Of a stretch of 27,582 bases of DNA, positions 7,589 to 17,129 are shown one piece after another. The notes under the pieces are model-generated. The model saw only the letters and a program-made list of their open reading frames with translations. It ran no database searches and was not told the DNA's origin. The stretch lies in the IMG/VR virus record IMGVR_UViG_3300009183_000305, positions 1 to 27,582 of that record; one strand, written 5' to 3'. Position numbers and translations under genes: made by a program. Positions within the stretch are counted from its first letter, which is position 1. The number at the start of each line of letters is the position of its first letter. This stretch comes from a virus.

Positions 7589-10500
7589 ATGGAATCTCCT
7601 ACAACGCTTAAAGCCCAGTCTACTGATGGGGCTTATCCGATTGAACCATTTGCTTACAAGTTGCCCGATGGCTCTCCAGCCGGGGCAATGTACTCCGATG
7701 CTCAGTTCCAGCCCGGAACTCCTGAGTACACGCTGCGTAGCAATGATCAGTTTAAAGCCGTAAATAGCAGGCTATTTGAATCGTTTGCTGACCTTGAACG
7801 GCCAAGCAGCGTAAGTGGTACTGGGGATGCCTATGGCGGTGGAGGCAATACTTCTTCCCCTCAGTTAGTAAACTTCTATCAAAATATTCGTGGCGCTCTT
7901 CCTGAGGGTGCAAATTCGACTCAAGACGCGGCTTGGTATGTTCTTAATACATTGCGTCCGCAGGTTAAGCACGATGCCAAATATGTGTTTGGCAAAATCC
8001 GTCCTATCATCGAAGCCAAGATGGCTGAAGCCGAAAAGAACAATAGTATGTTCTACCCGGGAGATATGACTACGGAGGACATTATCGGCCTATCTAAACA
8101 GGCTGGCGTTGATCCGTGGGTTGTTGCCCGTATGGTTGGCGAGGAAGGTGAACAGAGTGTTCGTAAGGCTACCAAGACCTATACGATGGGTCTTCTTCGT
8201 CCAATGGTTGATATGCTAGATGTCAATTCTCAGTATGGTCAGCAGGTCTATAATGATCCGCTAAAAGAACTTGGAACGCTTACTGGTCAACCTCGCCGAG
8301 ATGCATTTCTTGCTGCCGTTCGATGGAAAGAAAAGCACGGAAAATCATTCCTAGGTGGTCTTGCTGAAGGCATTGGGACTCTTGTTCTAGATGCTGGATA
8401 TGCTGTTGGAGGCTTTGTTGAAGGAGGCGTTGGTACAATTGTAGCAGCCGGGTCTGGTGGCACTGTTATGATGGAGAATGGTCGTACTGTTTTATCTGAT
8501 GATTGGCTTGCAAAACCCAAGGAATACCACGATGAGGCTAACTCCGTTCTCCAGCGCGCCCACGAACTAGCAAGCAAATACGGCCCTGAACTTGCAGCCG
8601 CAAATGGCGATGATGAAAAATTTGCTGCCATTATTAACGGACGCTTTGGTGAATATGCAGATCCTGACGATCTTCGTACATTCCGAAGGCTCTCAGAATT
8701 AAAGGCTGCTGGCGCTTTCCGTCCTCAAGTAAGGGCCGAGCGTCTGGCTAATTTTGGTGAAGGCGTTCTTAACGCTGCTCCGAATATGGTTAAGTTGTTT
8801 AACCAATCTGTAGACCCTCACGCCTTTATGTTTAAGACAGAGGCAATGTTTAAGGGATTGGCTGGAGACCCGGTCGATGCTACGATTGAATGGCTTAGGG
8901 GAACTAAGGCATATCAGACAATGGAGACGGCAACATTGGATAAGCAAATCGATTTGTATTTGGAAAATGTTCGTGATGCCAAGGGTGACGGTGAATCTAT
9001 TGTTGGTATGTTCTACCGCCACGGCGCTCAAATGACAGAGGCTTTAGGAGGGAATCCTGTTATAGACCCATTTGCAAAAAGTCTTGGACTTGGAAGCGCT
9101 TCTGAAATCTTCAGAGCAGGTGAGAAAGCGGCCAAGGGACAGTTGCAGGAAACTGAATTGATTCAGGCTGCTGCGCTTGCTGACCCTGTTACAGTAATCA
9201 TTGGATCAATGAAGTTGCTTGGTGTTGGCGCTAAGGCTGCTGCTGCACAGAAAGCAATTGCTAGTGTCCGTGCTGGCCTTCAAGAAGTAACAGCCGAGGC
9301 TGTTTCTATTCGTGCTGGTGCGAATACAACAAGCAAAGCATTTGACACTGCAATTGCAGAACTTCGTACCAAACTTGAGGCTGCATTACCCGGCGCTAAG
9401 TTTACTGATGACGATATCATCGGTTTAGCAATCGGTGATCGAAAGTCCATTATCGGACAGTCCGCTTCCGCTCAGGTAGTTCGTAAGGAAATTGGAGGTA
9501 CTATTGCCAAGAACAAGGGATTGGCAGAGCGAGTTGGAAAACTAACTAAGCAGTTGGACGAACTTCCTGATGACATCGCTGGAATTGAAAAACTACGCGC
9601 TCGTCCAGTTGGTGGATCCGTTGTAAAGGGTGCTGGTTATGCTGCTCAAGGCGTATCTGTCCCATTCAATGCTGTCGCTGATTTCCTAGATGTTGAACGA
9701 AGCACTGCAAAGGGTTACACATTCCGTAGATTGCTTGGATTGGCTTCTCGTAAAGTTTTAACTGGGCCTGTTATTGGAACCGCTACTAGCGCTGCATTTA
9801 TTGGTGCTGCACTTGTATCCGGAGAAATTGCTACAGCCTCATTGGCTGCACTTAGTACAGGCTTAGGAACATCTAGTGTTGGCCTGCTGCTTAGACCTGA
9901 TACTCTTCGCCTAATTGGTGGTAAGATTGCTCAGGCTGGACGGCTCAATAAAGCCATTGGTGCAAATGTAGCAAAGGGACAACAGTATGGAGAATCTACA
10001 TTCCTTCGCAGTGCGATGGATATGGAGGTTGAGGCAAAGAAACTATTTGAAACAGTACCGCAGTTGCCGGGTGTTGTTCGTACCGCAGAACAGGAGGCGG
10101 CTTTGGCTAAGGCTGCTATGTTAGCAGAAGACGCTCAGGCTCTTCGCCGTCTACATAAAGCCGGAATAGAGGAATCAATGATGACGGCATCGCGTGTTAT
10201 TTGGGAAGACGGTCTTATCGCTGGTGGAACTGGCGCTCTTATCGCTGGCCTTAATGATAGTGATGCCTATGGCGCTGGCGCTGGTATGGGCATTGGAGCA
10301 TCGTCTATCCTTACATCATTAAATCGTCTTTACAAGGTAACGCCTAAGGGTGCAGATCCTTATCACGCCCGTGTAATCCTAGGAGATGTTGTAACGATTG
10401 CACAGCAAATCAAAGACCCATTGCAGCGTTCAAATATGCTGGCGTTCCTTGGTGATGCTGGCGCTGGTTCTGCAGACTATATTCGCCGTGCTGGAATTGT

Positions 10501-13500
10501 TCGTGATTTATATATGTCTACCCGTGGACAGATCAAATTCCATCGAGGCACTGAATTTGAAGCAGCAACAATTCTTTCTTCGTCTCCAGAAGCAGAAGCC
10601 AATATGGTTGCTTCAGAGGCTGCCGGGATTCACCCCGGAGATCCTGTAAAGGCTAGGGCTTATGCCGAACAGCGTTTGGCTGCACTAAAGGCATCCCGTG
10701 AGGCCAAGGATAGGGCTACTCACCTAAAGACAAAAGTAGAAGAGAATAAGGCAAACATCGATAACCTTAATCGTTCGATGACTGCTTTGGATTCAGAAAT
10801 CGCTAAACAGCAGGCTATCGTTGACGATGAAAAAGTTAACTTTACTGACATCAAGAAGGCTGATGCAAACAAGATTAAACTTGATAAATTGCTACAGCAG
10901 AAATCGGAACTTAAGGCAAACCTTGAGGTAGCAGGCAATCAGACTACAGTCCTTGAAGGTGACCACGCTGCTGCACTTGGAGAATCTAAAGTCGATGTTC
11001 CGTTCCGACCTTACGAGTCTCGACTTATGCCTGATGGCTCCACGGCTCGTTCTGTTGCTAGTGGTTTCTATATTGTAGATGGGCCTCAAGGAAAAAGCGT
11101 AGTAGTTAATATTGATACGATTGATAATATTGCTGCAGTCTCTGAAGGTATGCACGCGCTCCTTTCAGATCACGCTGCTGAAAGCCTGATGCCTGATATG
11201 GTAAAGATGCTTCTTGATGCCAATAAGGGAGAGCCGGGAACACGGGGAGTTCCTGCTCAGGTAACTGAATCTATTCTTCAGGCTTACGGAGATTCGCTTA
11301 CACCAGCACAGCGAGCAAGGTTTATGGCAGAAGGAAAGAATGGTTTGGATCTGTATTATAAATCTGGAGGCAAAGACATCTCTGCCGTTGTTGATCCTCT
11401 CCGTGAGGCTATGACTTGGATGCTTGCTGCCGTAGACCTTAATAAGCGTCCGGGCTATCGTCCGGGTCTCGCTACGGTTCCGGGCCGGATGGCTCCTACT
11501 ACTGGTTTTGCTATGGGTGAAACTGGAGGAGGATGGGATGCTGTCCGCAAAACATTGTTTGGTGAACGCACATTGTCTGACAGCGTTAACACGGCGCTTA
11601 AGAATATGTTTGACCCTGTGTATGGTCAGTTCACACGAAGAAACGCAGCAAGCATCGTAGGACAACTTGAGGCTTCTGGAATGCGATTTGTTGAATCCGG
11701 AGACGGTACTCTTCGTGGTTACTTCCTTAACGAAAACAATGAGATTGTTCGTTCTGCAGTTCTGGACGCATTCTATGAAAAACTAATCGTCAAGACTGGC
11801 GGCCAAGGCTCAAGCAGAATCCGTCCTATCAATCTGTATGATCCTATGATTCCTGTTGAGCAGCGAATCGACTTCATTAAGCGCAATGGTATGGACTGGG
11901 TTCTAGACGAAAAGGGAAACATTATGTCCCCGGAAGCCGTTGGTGCTAAGTCTGACGGATTTGTTCGTTCTATTGAAGATGGCTTGAATGCTATCCCTGA
12001 GTCTGATCGCGGTATGCAGGTTTATACTGATGAACGCGGAGGAACTATTCGTACTGGAGTTCCGTCTCAAATCGAGATTGCCGCTATCGCAAACAATCCA
12101 AATGTACCGCAATCTTATAAGGATAATATCCTTAAGATTATGAAGACTATCGGATCCGGTGAAGTTAAATCCGTCCTTACTGCCGAATATAGTAATATCT
12201 TTTCAGTAAATACTGAGGCGCTTACTGCCCACCGATTGCGTATTGGTAAGGACATTGCTGGAAAAACTGAGACACGCAATATCATCCCACTTGCATTCAC
12301 GATGGGTGAGGCTCCAATCTACGGTGCAGATGGAAAGAAATTGAGGGTAATGGATCCTGCTAGCGGAAAAATGGTAGATGCCACGCAGCGCGTTGTGCGG
12401 GTTCGTGCGTTTGATAGTCAGGCATTCCAGCGTTCCGTTAACCAGTCTTTCTCTGGTGGCCTATATGTTCTTGATGAAGCCGGGAAACGCTCATTCTTAA
12501 AAGACCCAGAGGGTAAGGAATACACTGCAACATATCTTCGTTCTCTCTTTGGCACAGATGCCGACTTCCATAACGCTGCTGCCTTGTGGATGAAGAACTA
12601 CCATCGCTATGGCGCGCTTGATCCAACGGCTCCTATTCCAATGAAAGATGGTGTTCCGCGTGAGAATAATCCTATCTCCGCAGAACTTCTAGACCCTATC
12701 AATCCTATCAGGGGTGCTGCTATGCGTGATGCACTCCGTGTTATCTTCCAACTTGAGTCCGGCAAGAAGCGTCTTGGATGGGTTGAAGACAATCGTCAGA
12801 CAAATACTGCTAACGGTTTTGCCATTCGTGGCACTAATTTCCCCATCTCTGATTTCCGTTTAGATCAGTTTGGCCCACTTAAGGAGAACGGACAGTCTAT
12901 GCCTATTGACCTTACTGGCACTACTAGTGCTATGTTTGCAATGGGCGTTAAGGGCTGGGGCAGCCACAAGCCGCAGATTATCAATGGTGTCCCCGGTATG
13001 GTTGTTAAGACTGTCTTTGAGGCTGGCACTGATAAGTTTCTCCAAGGCAACGATATCAATGTGACTGAGGTTCGCGTTCACCCTTCTCTACCTGATGTAA
13101 AGGTGTTTATGGGATACGAAGTAAAAGCAGGCACTAAACAGAAAATTAGTACAATTGCTTACACAGTTGGAGATGGAAAGATCATCAACTCCAACTCTAG
13201 CGATATGCGGTTAGTGATGCAGGAGATTAAAAAGAAGGTATATGGTCGTGAGGATGCTAACTACATCGATTCTATTTTGAATCAGTGGCGCTATGACTCG
13301 CAGAAGCCTTTGCCGGGTACTCTGGCAGTACCCGCTAAAGCAACTGGCCCGACAAATGTTAATGTCGTTCCTAAGTCTGGCGCTGATATGATTGATACAT
13401 TGAATGGTCTTTATGCTGCCAATGCTGGCGGCAAGGACATCCCTCCGTCTCTTCGTAAGTACTTGAACGAACAGAATGTAGAAGCGGACATCGCTAACGG

Positions 13501-15646
13501 AAAGTCGTTGTTTATGATTCTGAACGACCTTAAAACTAATCTAAAGGGCGAGATGGATCGTACAAGTTCCCGGTACTCAACTACAGAGAAGGATCGCCTT
13601 CGTGGTATTATTGACCACCTTGACACTGCCACCTCTCTTGTTGGCGCTAGCAGCAGAAAGTACCGGGCAGCCTACGAAGTACCTACGAGGGATCTTAAAA
13701 CTGACACAATCCGAACTGTGTTTGAACTTGGTAGTCCTACCAATGGGAACGGTGGATGGTCGGCTGACGGTCTTATCGCCAACGAATTATTCAGGGTCAG
13801 CAAGGAATTTCCGTCTGACCAATTCAAGAACAATAAGGAATACCTTGAGGCAGTTGTCGCAAAGTTAGACGAAGAGATGTTCAACGCAGCAGATCTTGAG
13901 GGCGAGCCTTTCAGAAAAGAAATGGATAGGCTAAAGCCTGCAAAGGAAAAGGCCGAGCGGGCGCTTGAGCAACTGAAGAAGAACTCTCCTGAACTCTGGG
14001 AGGCTGCTCCTGCTGATACTAAAGCATCAATCACAAATATTAATGATATTATCGCTAATGGAGGCGGTAAGGCAGAAGTGTCTATTGGTGGGAAGAATAT
14101 TCCGTTTGATAAATTCGGTGTAAGTATTGATGGAGACATTGCAACTGTTGCTTATGTCGAACTTCAAGACAAGACACAGACACAGAAAGGAATTGGCAAG
14201 CAGGCTTACATTGCGCTTGGAACGGAATTGGCTAATAACGGAATCACGCTTTCATCTAGCGGATCACTCTTAGGTGAAGGAAATAAATTGTGGCTTAGTT
14301 TAGTGCGTGATGGATATGCCGTCCGCGTTGGCAAGGACTATCGTTTTACAACAAAGAATACTACTGCCGCTGCTCCGGAAACGGCTACTGCTCAGGGTCG
14401 TGATATCACTCCTCGCGCTGGTGGCCCGGGCGATGAGACTACTGGACGCACACCTGCTATTAGTCCGAAAGAGCAGGCTAGCCAGTTCACGGAAGGTACT
14501 GGCCGTGATGCTCCGTATATGACACCTGAGGAAATCGCTCGCACTGCGGAGTTCCGTGTCGGCCCTGACGGCAAGATTACCCGTATCACTGAGCCAGAGA
14601 AGACTGAGCGTCAACGCTGGCAGGAACGCTACAAGGCTATCCTTAACAAGCAAAAGGAAGAAGCCGCACAGGCCAAAGACACGCTGAATGAAAACGAGAA
14701 GAAGCGCCGGGCTATGGTGAACCAAGTCCGCGATAGGGCTGCTGCTGAGATTGATGCTATCGAGAAGCGGGCTGCCTATTGGCGTAGCGAAGCCCAGAAG
14801 CAGGCTCAGGCTGATGCCAAGGCTGCTAAGGCGGCCCAAAAGGAGGCTGATCAACTTCAGGCTCAGGCTGATGCCCGCCGGATCGCCTTTGAGCGCGGCA
14901 TTGGTGATGCCCGAGCAACGGCTGATGCGAAGAACGCCCAGACGAATAAACTCCTAGAAATTGCCCTGTCCTCTAATCAGCCGCTTATCGCTCCCGGCCT
15001 GCTGCTTGTCGATGCGAACCGTCTCACGGTGCAGCCTTTCCGTATGGCAGTTCCTACGGATACGGCCGTCACTCCATCTGCAACTACCCGTACTGGTATC
15101 CTATACCTACGGAATGTCTCTGGATTTGAAAGCAATGTACAGGCTAGCCAGCAGGCATTCTTTAACTATCTGTACGGTGAACAGATTGGTCGCGGTAAGG
15201 CTATTGCCGGGGAAGCCTTCCGAGGCCCGATGGCTGCCCAGCAGGGTATCAATCTTGTCAACAGCCGTATGTGGGTAGCCGAGAAGTCGGGAGGCCGACT
15301 GCTCCGTGAATATCGAAATGCTGATAAGGCTGCTGGTCGTGACATCGTTACCTATAAGGTGTACGGCGCTAACGGTATGCTCATCAAGCAGAGCAACGAT
15401 GCGGCTGATGCTATCGAGGCTATGGAAAATCTTGAACGCCGATTTATGAATACCGTGGGTATCGGCGTTCTTAAACCTGATTCTACCGAAGCGGCTGGTC
15501 TTGCCCTCGATGCCTATAATGTTAAAAAGCCAGCCACGGCTCGTCCTAAGTCTAGAGTTCAGACTGAAGAAGAAAACATTATGCGGATCCAGAATATGGA
15601 ACAGTACCGTGGAGTCCAGCCTTCCGGGCCTCAACCACTCCGATGA
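7589..15646 (+). CDS. Giant internal virion / ejection protein, gp16-like position (2685 aa)
   Basis: This one gene takes 29% of the window and encodes about twice the length of T7 gp16 (1318 aa). It starts three bases after the gp15-like stop. Visible blocks are: helical N-terminus; glycine-rich hydrophobic segments near residues 254-294, 725-768 (GPVIGTATSAAFIGAALVSG) and 874-908, able to cross or enter a membrane; a long coiled coil near 1036-1129; an alpha/beta segment near 2161-2254 resembling a GNAT acetyltransferase (QKGIGKQAYIALG as the acetyl-CoA-loop-like motif); and a second, strongly charged coiled coil near 2339-2463. No lytic-transglycosylase motif (Glu in an ES context followed by GxxQ) was found, unlike T7 gp16. 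Likely the large component of the DNA ejection machine. The antisense frames across it are shadows. Confidence 0.6.
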   Translation: MESPTTLKAQSTDGAYPIEPFAYKLPDGSPAGAMYSDAQFQPGTPEYTLRSNDQFKAVNSRLFESFADLERPSSVSGTGDAYGGGGNTSSPQLVNFYQNIRGALPEGANSTQDAAWYVLNTLRPQVKHDAKYVFGKIRPIIEAKMAEAEKNNSMFYPGDMTTEDIIGLSKQAGVDPWVVARMVGEEGEQSVRKATKTYTMGLLRPMVDMLDVNSQYGQQVYNDPLKELGTLTGQPRRDAFLAAVRWKEKHGKSFLGGLAEGIGTLVLDAGYAVGGFVEGGVGTIVAAGSGGTVMMENGRTVLSDDWLAKPKEYHDEANSVLQRAHELASKYGPELAAANGDDEKFAAIINGRFGEYADPDDLRTFRRLSELKAAGAFRPQVRAERLANFGEGVLNAAPNMVKLFNQSVDPHAFMFKTEAMFKGLAGDPVDATIEWLRGTKAYQTMETATLDKQIDLYLENVRDAKGDGESIVGMFYRHGAQMTEALGGNPVIDPFAKSLGLGSASEIFRAGEKAAKGQLQETELIQAAALADPVTVIIGSMKLLGVGAKAAAAQKAIASVRAGLQEVTAEAVSIRAGANTTSKAFDTAIAELRTKLEAALPGAKFTDDDIIGLAIGDRKSIIGQSASAQVVRKEIGGTIAKNKGLAERVGKLTKQLDELPDDIAGIEKLRARPVGGSVVKGAGYAAQGVSVPFNAVADFLDVERSTAKGYTFRRLLGLASRKVLTGPVIGTATSAAFIGAALVSGEIATASLAALSTGLGTSSVGLLLRPDTLRLIGGKIAQAGRLNKAIGANVAKGQQYGESTFLRSAMDMEVEAKKLFETVPQLPGVVRTAEQEAALAKAAMLAEDAQALRRLHKAGIEESMMTASRVIWEDGLIAGGTGALIAGLNDSDAYGAGAGMGIGASSILTSLNRLYKVTPKGADPYHARVILGDVVTIAQQIKDPLQRSNMLAFLGDAGAGSADYIRRAGIVRDLYMSTRGQIKFHRGTEFEAATILSSSPEAEANMVASEAAGIHPGDPVKARAYAEQRLAALKASREAKDRATHLKTKVEENKANIDNLNRSMTALDSEIAKQQAIVDDEKVNFTDIKKADANKIKLDKLLQQKSELKANLEVAGNQTTVLEGDHAAALGESKVDVPFRPYESRLMPDGSTARSVASGFYIVDGPQGKSVVVNIDTIDNIAAVSEGMHALLSDHAAESLMPDMVKMLLDANKGEPGTRGVPAQVTESILQAYGDSLTPAQRARFMAEGKNGLDLYYKSGGKDISAVVDPLREAMTWMLAAVDLNKRPGYRPGLATVPGRMAPTTGFAMGETGGGWDAVRKTLFGERTLSDSVNTALKNMFDPVYGQFTRRNAASIVGQLEASGMRFVESGDGTLRGYFLNENNEIVRSAVLDAFYEKLIVKTGGQGSSRIRPINLYDPMIPVEQRIDFIKRNGMDWVLDEKGNIMSPEAVGAKSDGFVRSIEDGLNAIPESDRGMQVYTDERGGTIRTGVPSQIEIAAIANNPNVPQSYKDNILKIMKTIGSGEVKSVLTAEYSNIFSVNTEALTAHRLRIGKDIAGKTETRNIIPLAFTMGEAPIYGADGKKLRVMDPASGKMVDATQRVVRVRAFDSQAFQRSVNQSFSGGLYVLDEAGKRSFLKDPEGKEYTATYLRSLFGTDADFHNAAALWMKNYHRYGALDPTAPIPMKDGVPRENNPISAELLDPINPIRGAAMRDALRVIFQLESGKKRLGWVEDNRQTNTANGFAIRGTNFPISDFRLDQFGPLKENGQSMPIDLTGTTSAMFAMGVKGWGSHKPQIINGVPGMVVKTVFEAGTDKFLQGNDINVTEVRVHPSLPDVKVFMGYEVKAGTKQKISTIAYTVGDGKIINSNSSDMRLVMQEIKKKVYGREDANYIDSILNQWRYDSQKPLPGTLAVPAKATGPTNVNVVPKSGADMIDTLNGLYAANAGGKDIPPSLRKYLNEQNVEADIANGKSLFMILNDLKTNLKGEMDRTSSRYSTTEKDRLRGIIDHLDTATSLVGASSRKYRAAYEVPTRDLKTDTIRTVFELGSPTNGNGGWSADGLIANELFRVSKEFPSDQFKNNKEYLEAVVAKLDEEMFNAADLEGEPFRKEMDRLKPAKEKAERALEQLKKNSPELWEAAPADTKASITNINDIIANGGGKAEVSIGGKNIPFDKFGVSIDGDIATVAYVELQDKTQTQKGIGKQAYIALGTELANNGITLSSSGSLLGEGNKLWLSLVRDGYAVRVGKDYRFTTKNTTAAAPETATAQGRDITPRAGGPGDETTGRTPAISPKEQASQFTEGTGRDAPYMTPEEIARTAEFRVGPDGKITRITEPEKTERQRWQERYKAILNKQKEEAAQAKDTLNENEKKRRAMVNQVRDRAAAEIDAIEKRAAYWRSEAQKQAQADAKAAKAAQKEADQLQAQADARRIAFERGIGDARATADAKNAQTNKLLEIALSSNQPLIAPGLLLVDANRLTVQPFRMAVPTDTAVTPSATTRTGILYLRNVSGFESNVQASQQAFFNYLYGEQIGRGKAIAGEAFRGPMAAQQGINLVNSRMWVAEKSGGRLLREYRNADKAAGRDIVTYKVYGANGMLIKQSNDAADAIEAMENLERRFMNTVGIGVLKPDSTEAAGLALDAYNVKKPATARPKSRVQTEEENIMRIQNMEQYRGVQPSGPQPLR

Positions 15647-16356
15647 AACACGCAATCCTACTAGCCTTGCTGGCTCTTGTGGGCTGTTCTAGCAGCAGCC
15701 CTACACAACCCCCTCCTGTTGAGGTTCCGGCCCCACAGAGCCTAGGATCGCTTGGTAAGACTATTGATAAGGGGGATTCACGGGTGGCTGCTGCCGTAAC
15801 GGTTATGGTTGAAAACAACAGTAAACCTATTGTGGTTCAATCTGAAGGTAAGGTGGCGCTGGCTCACTTGCCTCGGCCAGACGATGAGGATCTAAAACAC
15901 GCCCGGGCGCGGGCTGCTGCCGGGGATGCCAAGGCTTATGAGTCTGAGATTATCCGGGCTGCTGCTTGGCTAGTTGAGATGGAGACCGAATGGAATCTGG
16001 CTGTCAATGAGTCCAAGAAAAACTCAGAGGAGTTAATCCTGACTCGGAAAGAAATCACAAAAGCCAATGCTCAGATTGCAGAACTCAAGGCCGAGGTCGA
16101 GAGTGCCACCAAGAACCTCTGGACTATGGCTGGGGTGGGTCTCTTCGTGGTGGGGGTTCTAGCCGGGGCTACACTAGGCTGGAGGATTGGAGGCTCTATC
16201 GTGGCCTGCGCCCCGTTGGCAGCCGCCGTCCCAGTAATCCTATCCTCTGAGTACTTCGCTTGGATCATAGGGGTGACCTTAGGAATCGCTGCCTGCCTAT
16301 TGCTATGGCGCGCCTTTGACTATATAAAAGATAAGAACAATGAGCAGTCCAAGTGA
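15643..16356 (+). CDS. Lipoprotein with coiled coil and C-terminal membrane segments; candidate unimolecular spanin (237 aa)
   Basis: The start overlaps the giant gene's stop (ATGA). A lipoprotein signal is clear: basic start, hydrophobic core and lipobox LVGC with Cys15, followed by Ser at +2 as in outer-membrane lipoproteins. A proline-rich linker follows (PTQPPPVEVPAPQ), then a periplasmic region with a helical coiled coil at about 115-158 (ILTRKEITKANAQIAELKAE). Hydrophobic segments follow at about 160-179 and 206-224, with a weaker one at 186-201. An outer-membrane lipid anchor plus a C-terminal inner-membrane anchor is the topology of unimolecular spanins (phage T1 gp11), which fuse the two membranes in lysis. 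Two or three terminal membrane segments instead of one are unusual. It sits next to holin-like genes. The alternative is a virion-exclusion lipoprotein. Confidence 0.45.
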   Translation: MKHAILLALLALVGCSSSSPTQPPPVEVPAPQSLGSLGKTIDKGDSRVAAAVTVMVENNSKPIVVQSEGKVALAHLPRPDDEDLKHARARAAAGDAKAYESEIIRAAAWLVEMETEWNLAVNESKKNSEELILTRKEITKANAQIAELKAEVESATKNLWTMAGVGLFVVGVLAGATLGWRIGGSIVACAPLAAAVPVILSSEYFAWIIGVTLGIAACLLLWRAFDYIKDKNNEQSK

Positions 16357-16693
16357 CCCATTAGACTACAACCAATTGGCTAAGGACGGAGTCATCTCCA
16401 GCGCTCTTGGTTCGTCTGCTGCCGTTGCCCGTGCGTTGCTATCTCCACAGCCCGTTGGATTCCTGTGGATGGTCAGGAGCGCCTTCTCGGCTGCCGTGGT
16501 GGCAGTCATCGTCGGTCTGGCTATTACCGACTATGTGTCCTCCTATACCCTGCGTCTGGCCGTTGCCGGACTTGCCGGATTCGCAGCCCCTGAAGTTACG
16601 GACTTTGCCCTTTCGTACCTAGACAAGCAGTTCAAGAAGAAACTCAACGAGGTAAAGCCCAATGGAAAATCCAAGTCAAAGAAGCGCCGCTGA
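16340..16693 (+). CDS. Holin-like two-span membrane protein (117 aa)
   Basis: The start ATG lies 17 bases inside the upstream gene. Two hydrophobic segments are visible at about 46-66 (RSAFSAAVVAVIVGLAITDY) and 71-90 (LRLAVAGLAGFAAPEVTDFA), and the C-terminus is a strongly basic tail (KPNGKSKSKKRR). Small size, two spans, basic cytoplasmic tail and a G-x-x-x-A-P-E element after the second span are typical of phage holins (LydA-type and relatives), which open the inner membrane for lysis. The position between the spanin candidate and another small membrane gene supports a lysis role. The endolysin itself is not here but on the other strand at 21363-21827. Confidence 0.5.
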   Translation: MSSPSDPLDYNQLAKDGVISSALGSSAAVARALLSPQPVGFLWMVRSAFSAAVVAVIVGLAITDYVSSYTLRLAVAGLAGFAAPEVTDFALSYLDKQFKKKLNEVKPNGKSKSKKRR

Positions 16694-16988
16694 GAATAAC
16701 CTGCTGATTGCCGTATGGTTTATCCTCGGCATCTCAGGTGGCTGTGCGTTGTACACCTCGTATGTGATCCAGACCACGCTCGCCACCCTGTCCAGTTCAC
16801 AGGCGATGGCTTTGATTATCGTGGATGCTGGTACGAACTTCGTGTCTGATGACGGTAAACTCGGGGACAAGTTGAGCGATGCCACTCGGGCGCTCATCAA
16901 TACTTGTGATGTTGCCTATGCGGTTGCTATCGGATGCTTAGGTATTGCTAGTGCTTTGCTTTGGCGTAAGATTAAGAACAGGCTGTGA
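16662..16988 (+). CDS. Small two-span membrane protein, possible second holin or antiholin (108 aa)
   Basis: The start lies 32 bases inside the holin-like gene, in a different frame. Hydrophobic segments at about 14-36 (LLIAVWFILGISGGCALYTS) and 84-101 (VAYAVAIGCLGIASALLW) flank a 45-residue polar region (SDDGKLGDKLSDATRA), and the end is basic (RKIKNRL). Two spans and position suggest a partner of the holin-like protein, such as an antiholin, but no family is recognised. It is the last gene of the rightward late operon; its TGA is followed by the structured convergent junction. Confidence 0.45.
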   Translation: MENPSQRSAAENNLLIAVWFILGISGGCALYTSYVIQTTLATLSSSQAMALIIVDAGTNFVSDDGKLGDKLSDATRALINTCDVAYAVAIGCLGIASALLWRKIKNRL

Positions 16989-16989
16989 A

Positions 16990-17078
16990 CCTAAGAGCCG
17001 CTTGACTGGCGGCATATTTGCGGAGACCATTACTCATTCGCAGAGAGATGGTCGGTTGCCGTTGTGCGTGGCTCTAGG
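16990..17078. other. Nested inverted repeat / possible structured RNA at the convergent gene junction
   Basis: The 141-base gap between the ends of two converging operons holds three nested stems. The outer stem pairs 16990-16999 (CCTAAGAGCC) with 17070-17078 (GGCTCTAGG), with one bulged A. The middle stem pairs 17010-17014 (CGGCA) with 17057-17061 (TGCCG), extendable by three G-U pairs on the + strand. The inner stem pairs 17025-17030 (GACCAT) with 17048-17053 (ATGGTC). Also, GACTGGC (17004-17010) is complementary to GCCAGTC (17121-17127), just before a T-run on the + strand; that would be a pseudoknot or an alternative fold. The outer stem lacks a U-tract on either strand, so it is not a textbook intrinsic terminator. 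It may be a two-way terminator of another type or a small RNA. Confidence 0.35.
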
Positions 17079-17129
17079 AAGTTTCCTGCGATATGGCCCC
17101 CGTACCCGACCTACCGGGAGGCCAGTCTT

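Noticed and set aside
13672-14139. A 155-residue - strand frame inside the giant gene
   Set aside because: Ser-rich antisense shadow, no partner genes on that strand.
14300-14854. A 184-residue - strand frame inside the giant gene
   Set aside because: Low-complexity Leu/Ser-rich shadow of a continuous coding frame on the + strand with good codon use; no start context, no domain.
15107-15655. A 182-residue - strand frame over the end of the giant gene
   Set aside because: It lies antisense to the continuous + gene and has no recognisable domain, and no - strand operon exists in this region.
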